The position numbers and the translations under genes were made by a program. Source: Bretschneidera sinensis (Eukaryota > Streptophyta > Magnoliopsida > Brassicales > Akaniaceae). From it: 64,000 bases of DNA. Under the pieces are notes generated by a model. It did no database searches and was not told where the DNA came from. It saw only the letters and a list, made by a program, of their open reading frames with translations. Where the stretch lies: assembly GCA_023935145.1 (NCBI GenBank), contig CM043705.1, positions 18,353,501-18,417,500 on the forward strand. The letters run 5' to 3'. Positions 23,530 through 34,567 of the stretch are shown here, in pieces; within the stretch, counting starts at the first letter, position 1; every line of letters starts with the position of its first letter.

Positions 23530-24201
23530 CGTTAATGACTGGTAATTCGAAAAATATGACCGTTGAGACGCGAGACTTGAGCACTTAATGCACCAAAAAA
23601 TTCCAAGTTAGTACAAAACGACCATATTAATTCAAGGCTATATAAACCCTCTCCAATGAGCATTTAAAAGAAGAGAATTAAAACATTCAATTGAGTCTTT
23701 TCTCATTAATACACAAAAGCTTTGAAAAATTTATTGTTGAGTCATTCTTCAAGCTTTACTTTGAAAGAGAGATATTGTTCATTTGTAAAAGCATTCATCG
23801 CTATCTCTCTGTCATTTACTTTACAACAACTCATATTTATTGTAGAGGGATTAACTTTCGAAAGGAAGAGATTAGCTTCCGAGAGGAAGGGATTACCTTT
23901 CAAAATGAAGGGATTGTTTGTAAGGTTTGTGCAACATTCGTGAAGTTGTACGACTAAGAGTATTAGTGGATTACTTCAAGGAGGTTCCTTGAAGAGAGTG
24001 GACGTAGGGTCGGAATGAATCCGATATTTCCGAACCACTATAAACTGAGTTTGCACTTTCTATTCCTTAAACTCTTTTATTTAAAGTACATTACTTGTTT
24101 ATATGCTTGTGCATTTAACTATTTTTATAAACTTGCAAGAAATTAGTGAAAGTTTTTAAAAACCCAATTCACCCCCTCTTGGATTGGAACCTCAGTCTAC
24201 A
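23530..24201 (+). repeat. 3' LTR of the SIRE element, 5'-truncated
   Basis: Matches roughly 19130-19798 of the 5' LTR. The palindrome cluster and everything upstream are missing. Confidence 0.85.
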
Positions 24202-24449
24202 CATCCCTATTTTGGTTCAAGAATCGGTATCTCTAGTGAAGGTTGAACTAATTCATTTCGATTATTGGTATCCCTGAGTAGAGGTCAAATCATGTTTTTT
24301 TTTCGTTTTTGTCCAAGTATCGGTATCCCTAAGTGAAGGTTGGACAAAACATCTCAAATTCTCAAATCACAGTTCAAGTATTGGTATCCTCAGTGGAGGT
24401 TGAACCAATCCAGTCTGAGTATCGGTATCCCTGAGTACAGGTAGGACCG
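24202..24449. repeat. Tandem repeat array, left part
   Basis: Five units of about 35-60 bp built on 'aagtatcggtatccctgagt(g)gaggttg(g)ac'. It is interrupted by the Tekay element and resumes at 33808. Confidence 0.8.
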
Positions 24450-26668
24450 TGTAATACCCGTATTTATAAAATAAGAGTAAAGAAGTAATTTAATAAATAT
24501 GGTACGAAATTAAAATAATATATTTACGAAGGATTTAGTATTAAATAAAATAATTCTTTTGGAAAAAAAAACATTAGTACATGGGTGTCATTACAATAAA
24601 AAAAATTAAAAAAAAAGAAATTCTAGACGTCTTGGACGTCCAGAAGAAAGAAAAAAAAAGTTAAAAAGTCAAAAAAAAAAAAACACAAAGTCAAAAAGTA
24701 AAGTATGGGCAGCAGGTATTATGCCTGCTGCTGCCTCCTAAGTCTTCCAGCGTGGAAAACTTTGGGGAAGTAAGGCAGTCTTTTGGCTGCCAAATTTTTC
24801 AACAAAAATTTCCTATATATATGGGCAATAGGTTTGGGTAAGTTACATGAAGAGAGTTCGCTTAGTTCCTTGAAATTTCTATACTTTCTCAAAACTTTTG
24901 GGAGCTCAAAGAAAGTTTGAAAGAGCAAAATTTTGAAGAGGTTACGGTGGAATTTTGTAAAAAATCTAGGATAACTATCAGAAAAGTAGAAGGTAATATT
25001 ATAGTGTTTATTTTTGGAATTTTTAGTATTTATGAAATTTCCCTGAATACAAAGTGGAAATTTTCAAAGTGAGTGGTTTCTAACGAATTGAAGGATAAAT
25101 TATAAACTTAATATAAATATGATATCAGGTGCTGACGATCTACAATCGGGGGAAGTTTCTGCGAGGAACGGGAAAGGCAAGGAAGTGATCCACGGGTAGC
25201 TTTAAGTGCTACGTGGTGAGTTGGATTTACTCTAAGTAGTAACATGAAAAATTTAGTGATAATATTAAAATAAATTATTAGCTTATGTTGTGGTGATAGA
25301 TAAAGATTTGGTTGATATTTCTGATATAAATTTTGAACATGAAGAAAATTATTAGGAGAGAAATAATATTTTTTTAGGGATAATAAGTTGATTTAATAAT
25401 AAAACAATAAGTGAAATTGTTATGAGTTATATTGATGTTTTGATACGAATTTTGGGGAGATGAATTTTTATAGATCTTGATAAACTTTAATAGATGGTTT
25501 GATGTGATTTGGGATGAGAGAAAATTTAGTGAAATTTTTATAAATTTGAGAATATTCAGGATTGCCAATTTAAGTGTGTTGAATTTATGTTATTTTTATA
25601 TATTACTGTTCATAGGCATATTTTCATACATTTCTCATATATATATGCATTAAATGAGAAATAAAAGAACCAAAAAGGCAGTCGGTCTAAATAAAAAATG
25701 GAAAACCGAGAAGACATCCGGTCTGATGAAAATGAAAGAACCAGGAAGGCAGCCAGTCTGATGAAAATAAAAGAACCGGGAAGGCAGCCGGTCTAAATAA
25801 AAAATGAAAGAACCGGGAAGGCAGTCGGTCTGATGAAAATGAAAGAACCGAAAAGGTAGCTGGTCTAAATGAGAATGAAAAGAACCGAGAAGGCAGCCGG
25901 TCTAAGATAATAATAACCCGTCGACAGGTGGGAAGACGTTCCCATCATAATCATTCATGCATTGCATTTGTTTTAATTATTGCTGCATTATTAAAATACT
26001 GATGTGTGGTATGTTATTATAAAATTGTTTAAAGATGATTTGGTCTCTCAGAGAGAGATAATTATGGTAAGCAAGAAGCAGGGAATGATAAGAACCATCT
26101 AAATGATGGACTTTATGATGTGAACCTCATTACGAGGTAATTATAAGATAATTGATGGTCCTAAGGTGGACCAATGATTGAGAAAAAGATATTGATAGAA
26201 AATGAATTGTATGACATGTGTAATGATAATAGAAAGTTGTCATCAGTTTATGTGAAAAATAAGTGATTAAATATTAAAGGACTATTTCTGGAATTTGGAA
26301 TACTTTTAGTAAATTAAATTCACTGAGCTTGTAAAGCTCACACCTCATTGTACAATGATTTCAGGTAGCAGACAAGACAAGTAGTTTGGTGGGTCCAAAG
26401 TCAGACGGAATAAATTTCTGTAAGCTATGTATGTGTCAATATCCTCAGACTAGTGAGAAAAGGGAAATAAATATTTGTAAATATTCATGCATCACATGTT
26501 GTAAATTATATGTAAATTATTATCATATTCATATACCTCCCTTGTTGAGGTTGATAATGAAATTTTTTGTTAGTATTATTGTTATGGTTGCATATATGTA
26601 TCATGCTAGGATTCTCAAAATGTGATGATACCGTTTCGGGGGTGGCCAACCCAGGATGGGTTGTTACA
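24450..26668 (+). repeat. 5' LTR of the Tekay element
   Basis: 2219 bp. It contains a minisatellite at 25666-25910. Confidence 0.95.
25666..25910 (+). repeat. Minisatellite in the Tekay 5' LTR, 7 units
   Basis: Units of 31-37 bp built on 'agaaccgggaaggcagccgg' plus tctgatgaaaatgaa or tctaaataaaaaatgaa. The 3' LTR has 8 units. Confidence 0.85.
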
Positions 26669-26672
26669 ATTT

Positions 26673-26684
26673 TGGTATCAGAGC
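26673..26684 (+). other. Primer-binding site, initiator-Met tRNA type
   Basis: TGGTATCAGAGC four bases after the 5' LTR. Confidence 0.95.
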
Positions 26685-26754
26685 CTTAGGTTTTAGGATT
26701 CTGTAGACTGCATAAGAATTTAAAAGTGGAAGATCTAAATAAATTATATTTTAA

Positions 26755-28152
26755 ATGCAGAGTCTGAGGATGACACGTGGTCATCCTAGAGCTAGAGGTA
26801 GAGTTCTGAATCAGAGGGGACGAGGTAGACCCCCAATTTTTAGGAGAGCTGAAGTAGAGGAGGAAGTAGAGCCTGTGGTTCCTGCAAGGGAACATGCTGA
26901 TGGTGCAGCTAGTACCAGTAGAACTGGGAGAGTATCTGAGGGTAGGGATGATGAATTAAGAGAAGCCCTTAATCGTGCTATAGAAAGGATGAATGCAGCT
27001 GAAGAAAGAAGGAATGCAGCTGAAGAAAGGGCTGATAATTTACAGAGAAGATTAGAGGAAAGGGGTAAAAGAGAACCGGATGTGGTAAGGCAAGAGATTC
27101 CTGAGGGAGGAGTATTTACAAATGAGATGCAAGGGGATTGTTTTGTAAGGTTTCTTAAGTTTAAACCTCAATCTTTTAAAGGATCAACAAATCCAGTAGA
27201 AGCTGAACAGTGGATTGAGCATGTGGAGAAATATTTTGAGATCTTACTGGTGTCTGATAAACAGAAGGTTGCTTTTGCTTCATTGATGTTGGAGGGTGAG
27301 GCTTCTCAATGGTGGAAGGATATCTTGCCTAGGATGAGTACACAAATGGATCAACCTTTGACTTGGAATAAATTTAAGAGTGAGTTCTTTGCAAAGTATT
27401 TTCCAGCTACTTTTCGGGCACAACAAGAAAGAGAATTTATCCACCTAAGGCAAGGAAATTTATCGGTGGTTGAATATGATAGTAAATTTATAGCCCTGCC
27501 AAGGTTTGTACCTGAGTTCGTGAATACGGAGGAAAGAAAATGCAAGAGATTTTTAGACGGGTTACACTACGAAATTCGTTCTAAACTCTTTTACATGGGC
27601 ATAGGAAATTATGCTGTACTAGTAGATAATGCATTACAGATTGAGAGGGATTTAATAGAGTTTAAAGGTATAAGAGATTGGTTGAAGAGATCTAGATTTG
27701 AGGGATCTAGAGGTGGTAACAGTATGGGTGTACAGGGCGAAAGACCACCCCAGAGAGGGCGTTTCTTGTTACAAGGAACTGTAGGGCAGACTCAAAGGCA
27801 AGCAAGATCTGTTACTTCAATAGCTCAGAGTAATACTAGTGAGACCCCTCGATTTGGGAGACAGGCTATGGGGATTGAGAGCTATGGTAGAGGAATAAAT
27901 ATGACACCAAAGGGAAGTGGAAATCTGATGTATGATCGGGAGTCAAGGGTTTGCTATAGGTGTAATCAGACAAGACATCTGTCTCAGAATTTCCCTACGC
28001 ATATATGCTTTGTATGTGGTGAGGGAGGACATGTTGCAGTAGATTGTCCAGCGAGGAAATCTGCTGAAGTAAACATTGGAAGTGTCTGGAGAAGATCGAT
28101 GGGCAGAGGTCGAAGATCTGAAGCAGAGCGAGGACGTGACAGTCAGATTTAG
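26755..28152 (+). CDS. Tekay Gag (capsid-nucleocapsid) with premature stop
   Basis: 465 residues. ATGs at 26755 and 26770 are both possible starts; the second lies closer to the family's usual beginning. Residues about 69-107 form a Glu/Arg/Ala-rich coiled coil (RMNAAEERRNAAEERADNLQ). The retrotransposon capsid domain follows at about 130-290 (QSFKGSTNPVEAEQWIEHVE, EGEASQWW, FFAKYFP). Two zinc knuckles lie at about 400-432: the first is degenerate (CYRCNQTRHLSQNF, last Cys to Phe), the second intact (CFVCGEGGHVAVDC). It ends at a TAG (28150) that looks like a former CAG, because the same frame continues into protease. In an active element Gag builds the particle around the RNA. Confidence 0.9.
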   Translation: MQSLRMTRGHPRARGRVLNQRGRGRPPIFRRAEVEEEVEPVVPAREHADGAASTSRTGRVSEGRDDELREALNRAIERMNAAEERRNAAEERADNLQRRLEERGKREPDVVRQEIPEGGVFTNEMQGDCFVRFLKFKPQSFKGSTNPVEAEQWIEHVEKYFEILLVSDKQKVAFASLMLEGEASQWWKDILPRMSTQMDQPLTWNKFKSEFFAKYFPATFRAQQEREFIHLRQGNLSVVEYDSKFIALPRFVPEFVNTEERKCKRFLDGLHYEIRSKLFYMGIGNYAVLVDNALQIERDLIEFKGIRDWLKRSRFEGSRGGNSMGVQGERPPQRGRFLLQGTVGQTQRQARSVTSIAQSNTSETPRFGRQAMGIESYGRGINMTPKGSGNLMYDRESRVCYRCNQTRHLSQNFPTHICFVCGEGGHVAVDCPARKSAEVNIGSVWRRSMGRGRRSEAERGRDSQI

Positions 28153-31100
28153 TCCAGAGATGGTAGAGTCTAAGCATTGACCCAACAGGATGCACAAGCC
28201 ACTCCTGATGTTGTTATGGGTATGATATCTATCCTTGGTAGGGCTGCTAGATTATTGATTAATCCTGGTGCAACCCATTCTTTTGCATATAGTAGTTATA
28301 TGAAATCTATTGATGCTAGTGCTAGTCCTTTGATGCATGCAATTATTGTTGAGGTTTCTACTGGAGATAGAGTTATTATCAGAACAATCTATCGAGGTTG
28401 TGTGATTAATATTGCTGATAGAGAATTTAAGGTTGATTTATTGCCTTTAGATATGACAGATTTTGATGTAATTCTGGGGATGAATTGGTTATCTGTATAT
28501 CATGCTTGGGTAGATTGTTTTAGGAAAAATGTAGTGTTCAGAATACCCGGACAGGAGGTGTTTAATTTTCAGGGAGAACGTAAGATACTTGCTAATTGTC
28601 TGATTTCTTCCTTAACTGCTAGTAAATGGTTGAGGAAGGGTTGTGAGGGGTATTTAGCCTATGTAATAGATTCTAGCAAGGAAGGTAGGAAGTTAGAAGA
28701 TGTTTTGGTAGCAAAATATTTTTCTGATGTATTCCCTGAAGAGTTGATTGGGTTGCCTCCCAATAGGGAGATTGAATTTTCTATTGAAGTGATTCCAGGA
28801 TCAACACCTATATCCATAGCACCCTATAGAATGGCACTAGCTCAATTGAGAGAGTTGAAAGTTCAGCTTCAGGAGTTGTTAGATAAACAATTCATCCGAC
28901 CTAGTACGTTACCCTGGGGAGCCCCTGTGTTATTTGTCAAGAAGAAAGATGGGACATTGAGGTTGTGTGTAGATTATAGACAGTTGAATAAGATCACCAT
29001 CAAGAATAAATATCCTTTGCCCAGGATAGATGATTTATTCGAACAGTTACAGGGGATTAGAGTGTTTTCTAAGATAGACCTGAGGTCAGGTTATCATCAA
29101 TTGAGAATAAAGGAGGGGGACGTGCCTAAAACTGCTTTTAGGACACGATATGGCCATTATGAGTTCTTAGTAATGCCTTCTGGTTTGACCAATGCACCTG
29201 CAGCATTTATGGACCTTATGAATCGGGTGTTTAAACCATTATTGGACAGATTTGTAATTATGTTTATTGATGATATTTTGGTATATTCCAAGAATGAAGA
29301 TGAGTATATGCAATATTTAGAGATAGTGTTAGAGATTATGAGGAAAGAGAAATTATATGCGAAGTTCTCTAAATGTGAGTTTTGGTTGAACGAGATATCT
29401 TTCTTAGGGCATATTGTGTCGGGAGAGGGGATAGCAGTTGACCCACAAAAAGTAGAAGCAGTGTTGAATTGGGAAAGACCCACGAGTGTAACTGAAATTA
29501 GAAGCTTTTTGGGGTTGACTGGTTATTATAGAAGATTTATCTAGAATTTTTCTATAATTGCTGGACCTTTGACTAAATTGACTAGGAAGGATGTGAAGTT
29601 TAGGTGGTCAGAGGAATGTGAGAATAGTTTCCAGCTGTTGAAAGAAAAACTGACTACTGCCCCAGTATTAGTGCTTCCCTCTGGTGATGAAGAATTTGTG
29701 GTTTACAGTGATGCGTCGCATCAGGGGTTGGGATGAGTGTTGATGTAACATGGGAGAGTTATAGCTTATGCATCTAGGTAACTGAAAAACCATGAGAGGA
29801 ATTACCCGACCCATGATTTAGAATTGGCTGCCATAGTTTTTGCTTTGAAGATTTGGAGACATCATTTATATGGAGCCAAGTGTGAAATATTTACTGATCA
29901 TAAAAGTTTGACGCATTTACCAACCCAGAAGGAGTTGAATTTGAGGCAGAGGAGGTGGATGGAACTGATTTGTGATTACGACTGTACAATTCACTATTAT
30001 CCAGGAAAGGCTAATGTAGTATCTGATGCATTGAGTAGAAAGGTTATAGGGAGATTAGCTGTCATTGGGAGTTATAATACTAGCCTGATGATGGAATTAT
30101 GAAGAATGAGAATGCAATTGAGTGTCAATGATCAAGGAGTATTAATGGCAAATATGGTGATACAATCTCCTATTATTGATCGTTTATTACAGCTACAGGG
30201 TAAAGATGAGGAGATAGAGAAAATCAGACAAGAAGTGTTGAGTGGGAAGTCGACCGAGTTTAGAATTAGAGAAGATGGTATGGTAGTACTGGGGCATAGA
30301 GTTTGTGTTCCCAATGATGTGGATATTAGAAAGGAGATATTAAGGGAGGCTCATGATTCTGTATACTCCATGCACCCAGGTAATAATAAGTTGTACAGGG
30401 GGTTGAAACAGAATTATTGGTGGTCAGGGATGAAGAAGGATGTAGCAGAATACATTGCTAGATGTTTGACTTGTCAGCAGGTAAAGTCTGAGAATAGACA
30501 TCCAGCAGGTTTATTACAACCTCTTTCAGTACCTGAGTGGCCATAGGAAAATATGAGTATGGATTTTGTCTCTGGTTTTCCTCGTACCCAGAGAGGGCAT
30601 GATGCTGTATGGGTTATAGTGGATAGACTTTCTAAGTCTTCACATTTTCTTCCTATTAAAACTACCTGGAGTCTAGAAAATTTGGCTGAGTTGTATGTGG
30701 CAGAGATAGTGAAATTACATGGAGTACCCTTGAGTATTGTATCAGATAGAGATTCTAGATTTACCTCTAGATTTTGGAGAGGTTTTCAAGAAGCTATGGG
30801 TACGCAATTATAGTTTAGCACAGCTTTTCATCCACAAACTGATGGGCAGACAGAGAGAATCATCAGAATACTAGAAGATATGCTGAGGGCAAGTGTACTG
30901 AGTTTCTTAGTAAGCTGAGATGCTTATTTGCCTTTGATCGAGTTTGTATACAATAATCAGTATCAAACTAGTATTGGGATGGCACCTTTCGAGGCTTTGT
31001 ATGGTAGAAAGTGTAGAACTCCAGTATGTTGGGAAGAAGTTGGAGAGAGGAAGATATATGGCCCAGAAATGATAGACTTAACTACTGAGGGGATCAAACT

Positions 31101-31599
31101 AGTTAGAGAGAACCTCAGAGCAGCTCAGAACAGACAGAAAGAATATGCTGATAAAAGAAGACGACCTCTCGAGTTCCAAGTTGGTGATTTGGTATTTTTG
31201 AAGATATCTCCATGGAAGGGAGTGTTGAGGTTTAAAAAGAAAGGAAAGTTGAGCCCGAGATTTATGGGGCCCTATGAGGTGATTGAGAGAATTGGGCCCG
31301 TAGCATATCAGTTGGATTTGCCTCAGAAATTAAAGCAATTACATAATGTTTTTCACGTGTCTCTATTGAGGAAGTACTTGCATGATGAGTCCCATTGTGT
31401 CTCAAATCGGGCAATAGAAATTCAGAAATATTTGACTTTTATGCTAGTACCAGTCAGAATACTAAACAGAAAGGATCAAGTCTTGCGCAATAAAGTTATT
31501 TATTTGCTTCAAGTATTATGGTGAAATAAAGATGTTGAAGAAGTCACGTGGGAACATGAAGAAAGAATGAAGAAAGATTACCCCCAACTCTTTTCTTGA
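28153..31599 (+). pseudogene. Tekay Pol: protease, RT, RNase H, integrase, chromodomain
   Basis: Same frame as Gag. Protease at about 28230-28580: the catalytic Asp reads Asn (INPGATHSF, codon 28261-28263). RT within 28800-29544: [19 protein letters not shown], and [11 protein letters not shown] keeps the active-site Asp pair. RNase H at 29545-30060 ([33 protein letters not shown]). Integrase at about 30330-31250: HPGNNKLYRGLKQNYWW, C-x2-[28 protein letters not shown]. The C-terminal CR motif is RILNRKDQVLRNKVI...VLW-stop-NKDVEEVTWEHEE. Stops lie at 28171, 29542, 29734, 29746, 29779, 30100, 30544, 30811, 30916 and 31522; the natural stop is 31597-31599. Most are one transition from Trp, Gln or Arg codons. 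Confidence 0.95.
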
Positions 31600-31632
31600 T
31601 TTTTGTGATGAAATTTCAGGGATGAAATTTTT

Positions 31633-31648
31633 GTAAGGAGGGTAGAAT
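31633..31648 (+). other. Polypurine tract of the Tekay element
   Basis: The purine-rich stretch aaggagggtagaat directly abuts the 3' LTR; it would prime plus-strand DNA synthesis. Confidence 0.85.
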
Positions 31649-33807
31649 TGTAATACCCGTATTTATAAAATAAAGGTAAGGAAGTAATTTAATAAATATG
31701 GTACGAAATTAAAATAATATATTTACGAAGGATTTAGTATTGAATAAAATAATTCTTTTGAAAAAAAAAATTTAGGACGTGGGTGTCATTACAAGAAAAA
31801 AAAAAGTCAAAAAGTCAAAAAAAAAAAAAAAAACTACAAAGTCAAAAAGTAAAGTATGAGCAAGAAGTATTACACCTGCTGCCAATTTATGTGAGGCATG
31901 GTGAATGCCTCCCAAGTCTTCAAGCGTGGAAAACTTTGGGGAAGTAAGGCAATCTTTTGGCTGCCAAAGTTTTCAACAAAAATTTCCTATATATATGGAC
32001 AATAGGTTTGGGTAAGCTGCATGAAGAGAGTTCGCTTAGTTCCTTGAAATTTCTCTAATTTCTCAAAACTTTTGGGAGCTCAAAGAAAGTTTGAAAGAGC
32101 AAAATTTTGAAGAGGTTATGGTGGAATTTTGTAAAGAATCTAGAATAACTATCAGAAAAGCAAAAGGTAATATTATAGTGTTTATTTTTGGAATTTTTAG
32201 TATTTATGAAATTTCCCTGAATACAAAGTGAGAATTTTCAAAGTGAGTAGTTTCTAACGAATTGAAGGATAAATTATAAACTTAATATAAATTTGATATC
32301 AGGTGCTAACGATCTACAATCGAGGGAAGTTTCTGCGAGGAACGAGAAAGGCAAGGAAGTGATCTACGGGTAGCTTTAAGTGCTACATGGTGAGTTGGAT
32401 TTATTCTAAGTAGTCTAAATAAACATGAAAAATTTAGTGATAACATTAAAATAAATTATTAGCTTATGTTGTGGTGATATATAAAGATTTGGTTGATATT
32501 TCTAATATAAATTTTGAACATGAAGAAAATTATTAGGAGAGAAATAATATTTTTTTAGGGATAATAAGTTGATTTAATAATAAAACGATAAGTGAAATTG
32601 TTATGAGTTATATTGATGTTTTGATATGAATTTTGGGGAGATGAATTTTTATGGATTTTGATAAACTTTAATAGATGGTTTGATGTGATTTGGGATGAGA
32701 GAAAATTTAGTAGAATTTTTATAAATTTGAGAATATTCAGGATTGTCAATTTAAGTGTGTTGAATTTATGTTATTTTTATATATTACTGTTTATAGGCAT
32801 ATTTTCATACATTGCTCATATATATATGCATTAAATGAGGAATAAAAGAACCGGGAAGGTAGTCGGTCTAAATAAAAAATGAAAGAACCGGGAAGGCAAC
32901 CAGTCTGATGAAAATGAAAGAACCGGGAAGACAGTCGGTCGGATGAAAATAAAAGAACTGGGAAGGCAGCCGGTCTAAATAAAAAATGAAAGAACCGGGA
33001 AGGCAACTGGTCTGATGAAAATGAAAGAACCGGGAAGGCAGTCGGTCTGATGAAAATGAAAGAACCGAGAAGGCAGCCGGTCTAAATAAGAATGAAAAGA
33101 ACCGGGAAGGTAGCGAGTCTAAGATAAGAATAACCTGTCAACAGGTGGGAAGACGTTCCCATCATAATCATTCATGTATTGCATTTGTTTTAATTATTGC
33201 TGTATTATTAAAATACTGATGTGTGGTATGTTATTATAAAATTATTTAAAGATGATTTGGTCTCTGAGAGAGAGACAATTATGGTAAGCAAGAAGCAGGG
33301 AATGATAAGAACCATCTAAATAATGGACTTTATGATGTAAACCTCATTACGAAGTAATTATGAGATAATTGATGGTCCTAAGGTGGACCAATGATTGATA
33401 AAATGAATTGTATTACATGTGTAATGATAGTAGAAAGTTGTCATCAGTTTATGTGAAAAATAAGTGATTAAATATTAAAGGACTATTTCTGGAATTTGGA
33501 ATACTTTTAGTAAATTAAATTCACTGAGCTTGTGAAGCTCACACCTCATTGTACAATGATTTTAGGTAGCAGACAGGACAAGTAGTTTGGTGGGTCCAAA
33601 GTTAGATGAAATAAATTTCTGTAAGCTATGTATGTGTCAATATCCTCAGACTAGTGAGAAAAGAGAAATAAATATTTGTAAATATTCATGTATCTTATGT
33701 TGTAAATTTTATGTAAATTGTTATGGTTGCATATATGTGTCGTGCTAGGATTCTCAAAATGTGATGACACCGTTTCGGGGGTGACCAACCCAGGATGGGT
33801 CGTTACA
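31649..33807 (+). repeat. 3' LTR of the Tekay element
   Basis: 2159 bp with many substitutions and several indels against the 5' LTR. The minisatellite at 32847-33126 has 8 units. Confidence 0.95.
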
Positions 33808-34370
33808 GACCATGTCTTCCATTTTTGTCCAAGTATCGGTATCCTTGAGTTGAGGTTAGAAAAAACAACTCAAATTCTCAAATCTTAGTTCAAGTATCGG
33901 TATCCTCAGTAGAGGTTAAACTAATCCAGTTCAATTATCGGTATCCCCAAGTAGAGGTCGGACCATTTTTTTCCTGTTTTGTCCAAGTATCAGTATCCTT
34001 GAGTGGAGGTTAGACAAAACATCTCAAATTCCTAAATCTTAGTTCAAGTATCGGTATCCCTAATAGAGGTTGAATCAATTCAGTTCGAGTATTGATATTC
34101 TGAGAGGTTGGATTGTATTTTTTTTTTTATCTTATTTTAAGAATCAACATCTTAGTGGAGGTCAGACTAAGGATAGATTATAAATCCCCAGTGAGTTCGA
34201 GAATCACATTCCAAGGCGAGGTCAGACTTACATTTTAACTTTCGATTCAAGTATCTAGAGTAAGTTGAATCAATTTTCCCTATTTAGACAAGTATCACAT
34301 CCACAATGGAGGTTAAACATTAAAGTCAAATTTTCAGTCTAAGATTCACATCCCTAAAAGAGGTTGGACC
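33808..34370. repeat. Tandem repeat array, right part
   Basis: Continuation of the array at 24202-24449. Three monomer types alternate as a roughly 140-bp higher-order unit; units near 34100-34370 are increasingly degenerate. Confidence 0.75.
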
Positions 34371-34567
34371 AAGCAAGCAGTACTCAGTCAAGTGACGAAT
34401 GACAACTCTATCATTCCAAGTTTGCACCACTATCATAGGTGTTCCCATGACACACATTTTTGCCTAACATCATGTTTTACTTTGTGCATTGCATACATTG
34501 CACATTATCATTATAATATTTTAAACGAAACAACGGATTTTGATTGACACTCGAAGAGTAGTCAATC

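Larger units (their letters stand above)
18634..24201 (+). mobile_element. Copia SIRE-lineage retrotransposon, internally deleted
   Basis: The 5' LTR is 18634-19798 (TGTTGACC...TCTACA). The initiator-Met PBS is 19801-19812, and the coding remnant runs 19852-23510. The 3' LTR is truncated at its start and ends at 24201 with the same ...CCTCAGTCTACA. The target duplication is catca (18629-18633) against catcc (24202-24206), one mismatch. Gag zinc knuckle CYGCKKSAHIKVDC, the SIRE-type linker KKVWVPKGT and the integrase all fit SIRE. A deletion joins the first residues of the RT domain directly to the middle of the 3' LTR at about 23510-23530, removing RT, RNase H and about 0.5 kb of LTR. Confidence 0.85.
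24450..33807 (+). mobile_element. Ty3/Gypsy chromovirus, Tekay (Del) lineage, full length but defective
   Basis: LTRs are 24450-26668 (2219 bp) and 31649-33807 (2159 bp), TGTAATACCCG...GTTACA. The target duplication is gaccg/gacca (24445-24449, 33808-33812; one mismatch). The PBS is at 26673-26684 and the PPT at 31633-31648. Gag-pol occupies one continuous frame, 26755-31599, with eleven internal stops and no frameshift that I can find. The integrase C-terminus carries the chromodomain-like CR motif that defines this lineage. Confidence 0.95.

Noticed and set aside
25666..25910. Regularly spaced repeats resembling a CRISPR array
   Set aside because: Units are contiguous and degenerate with no unique spacers. 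They lie in both LTRs of a plant retrotransposon.
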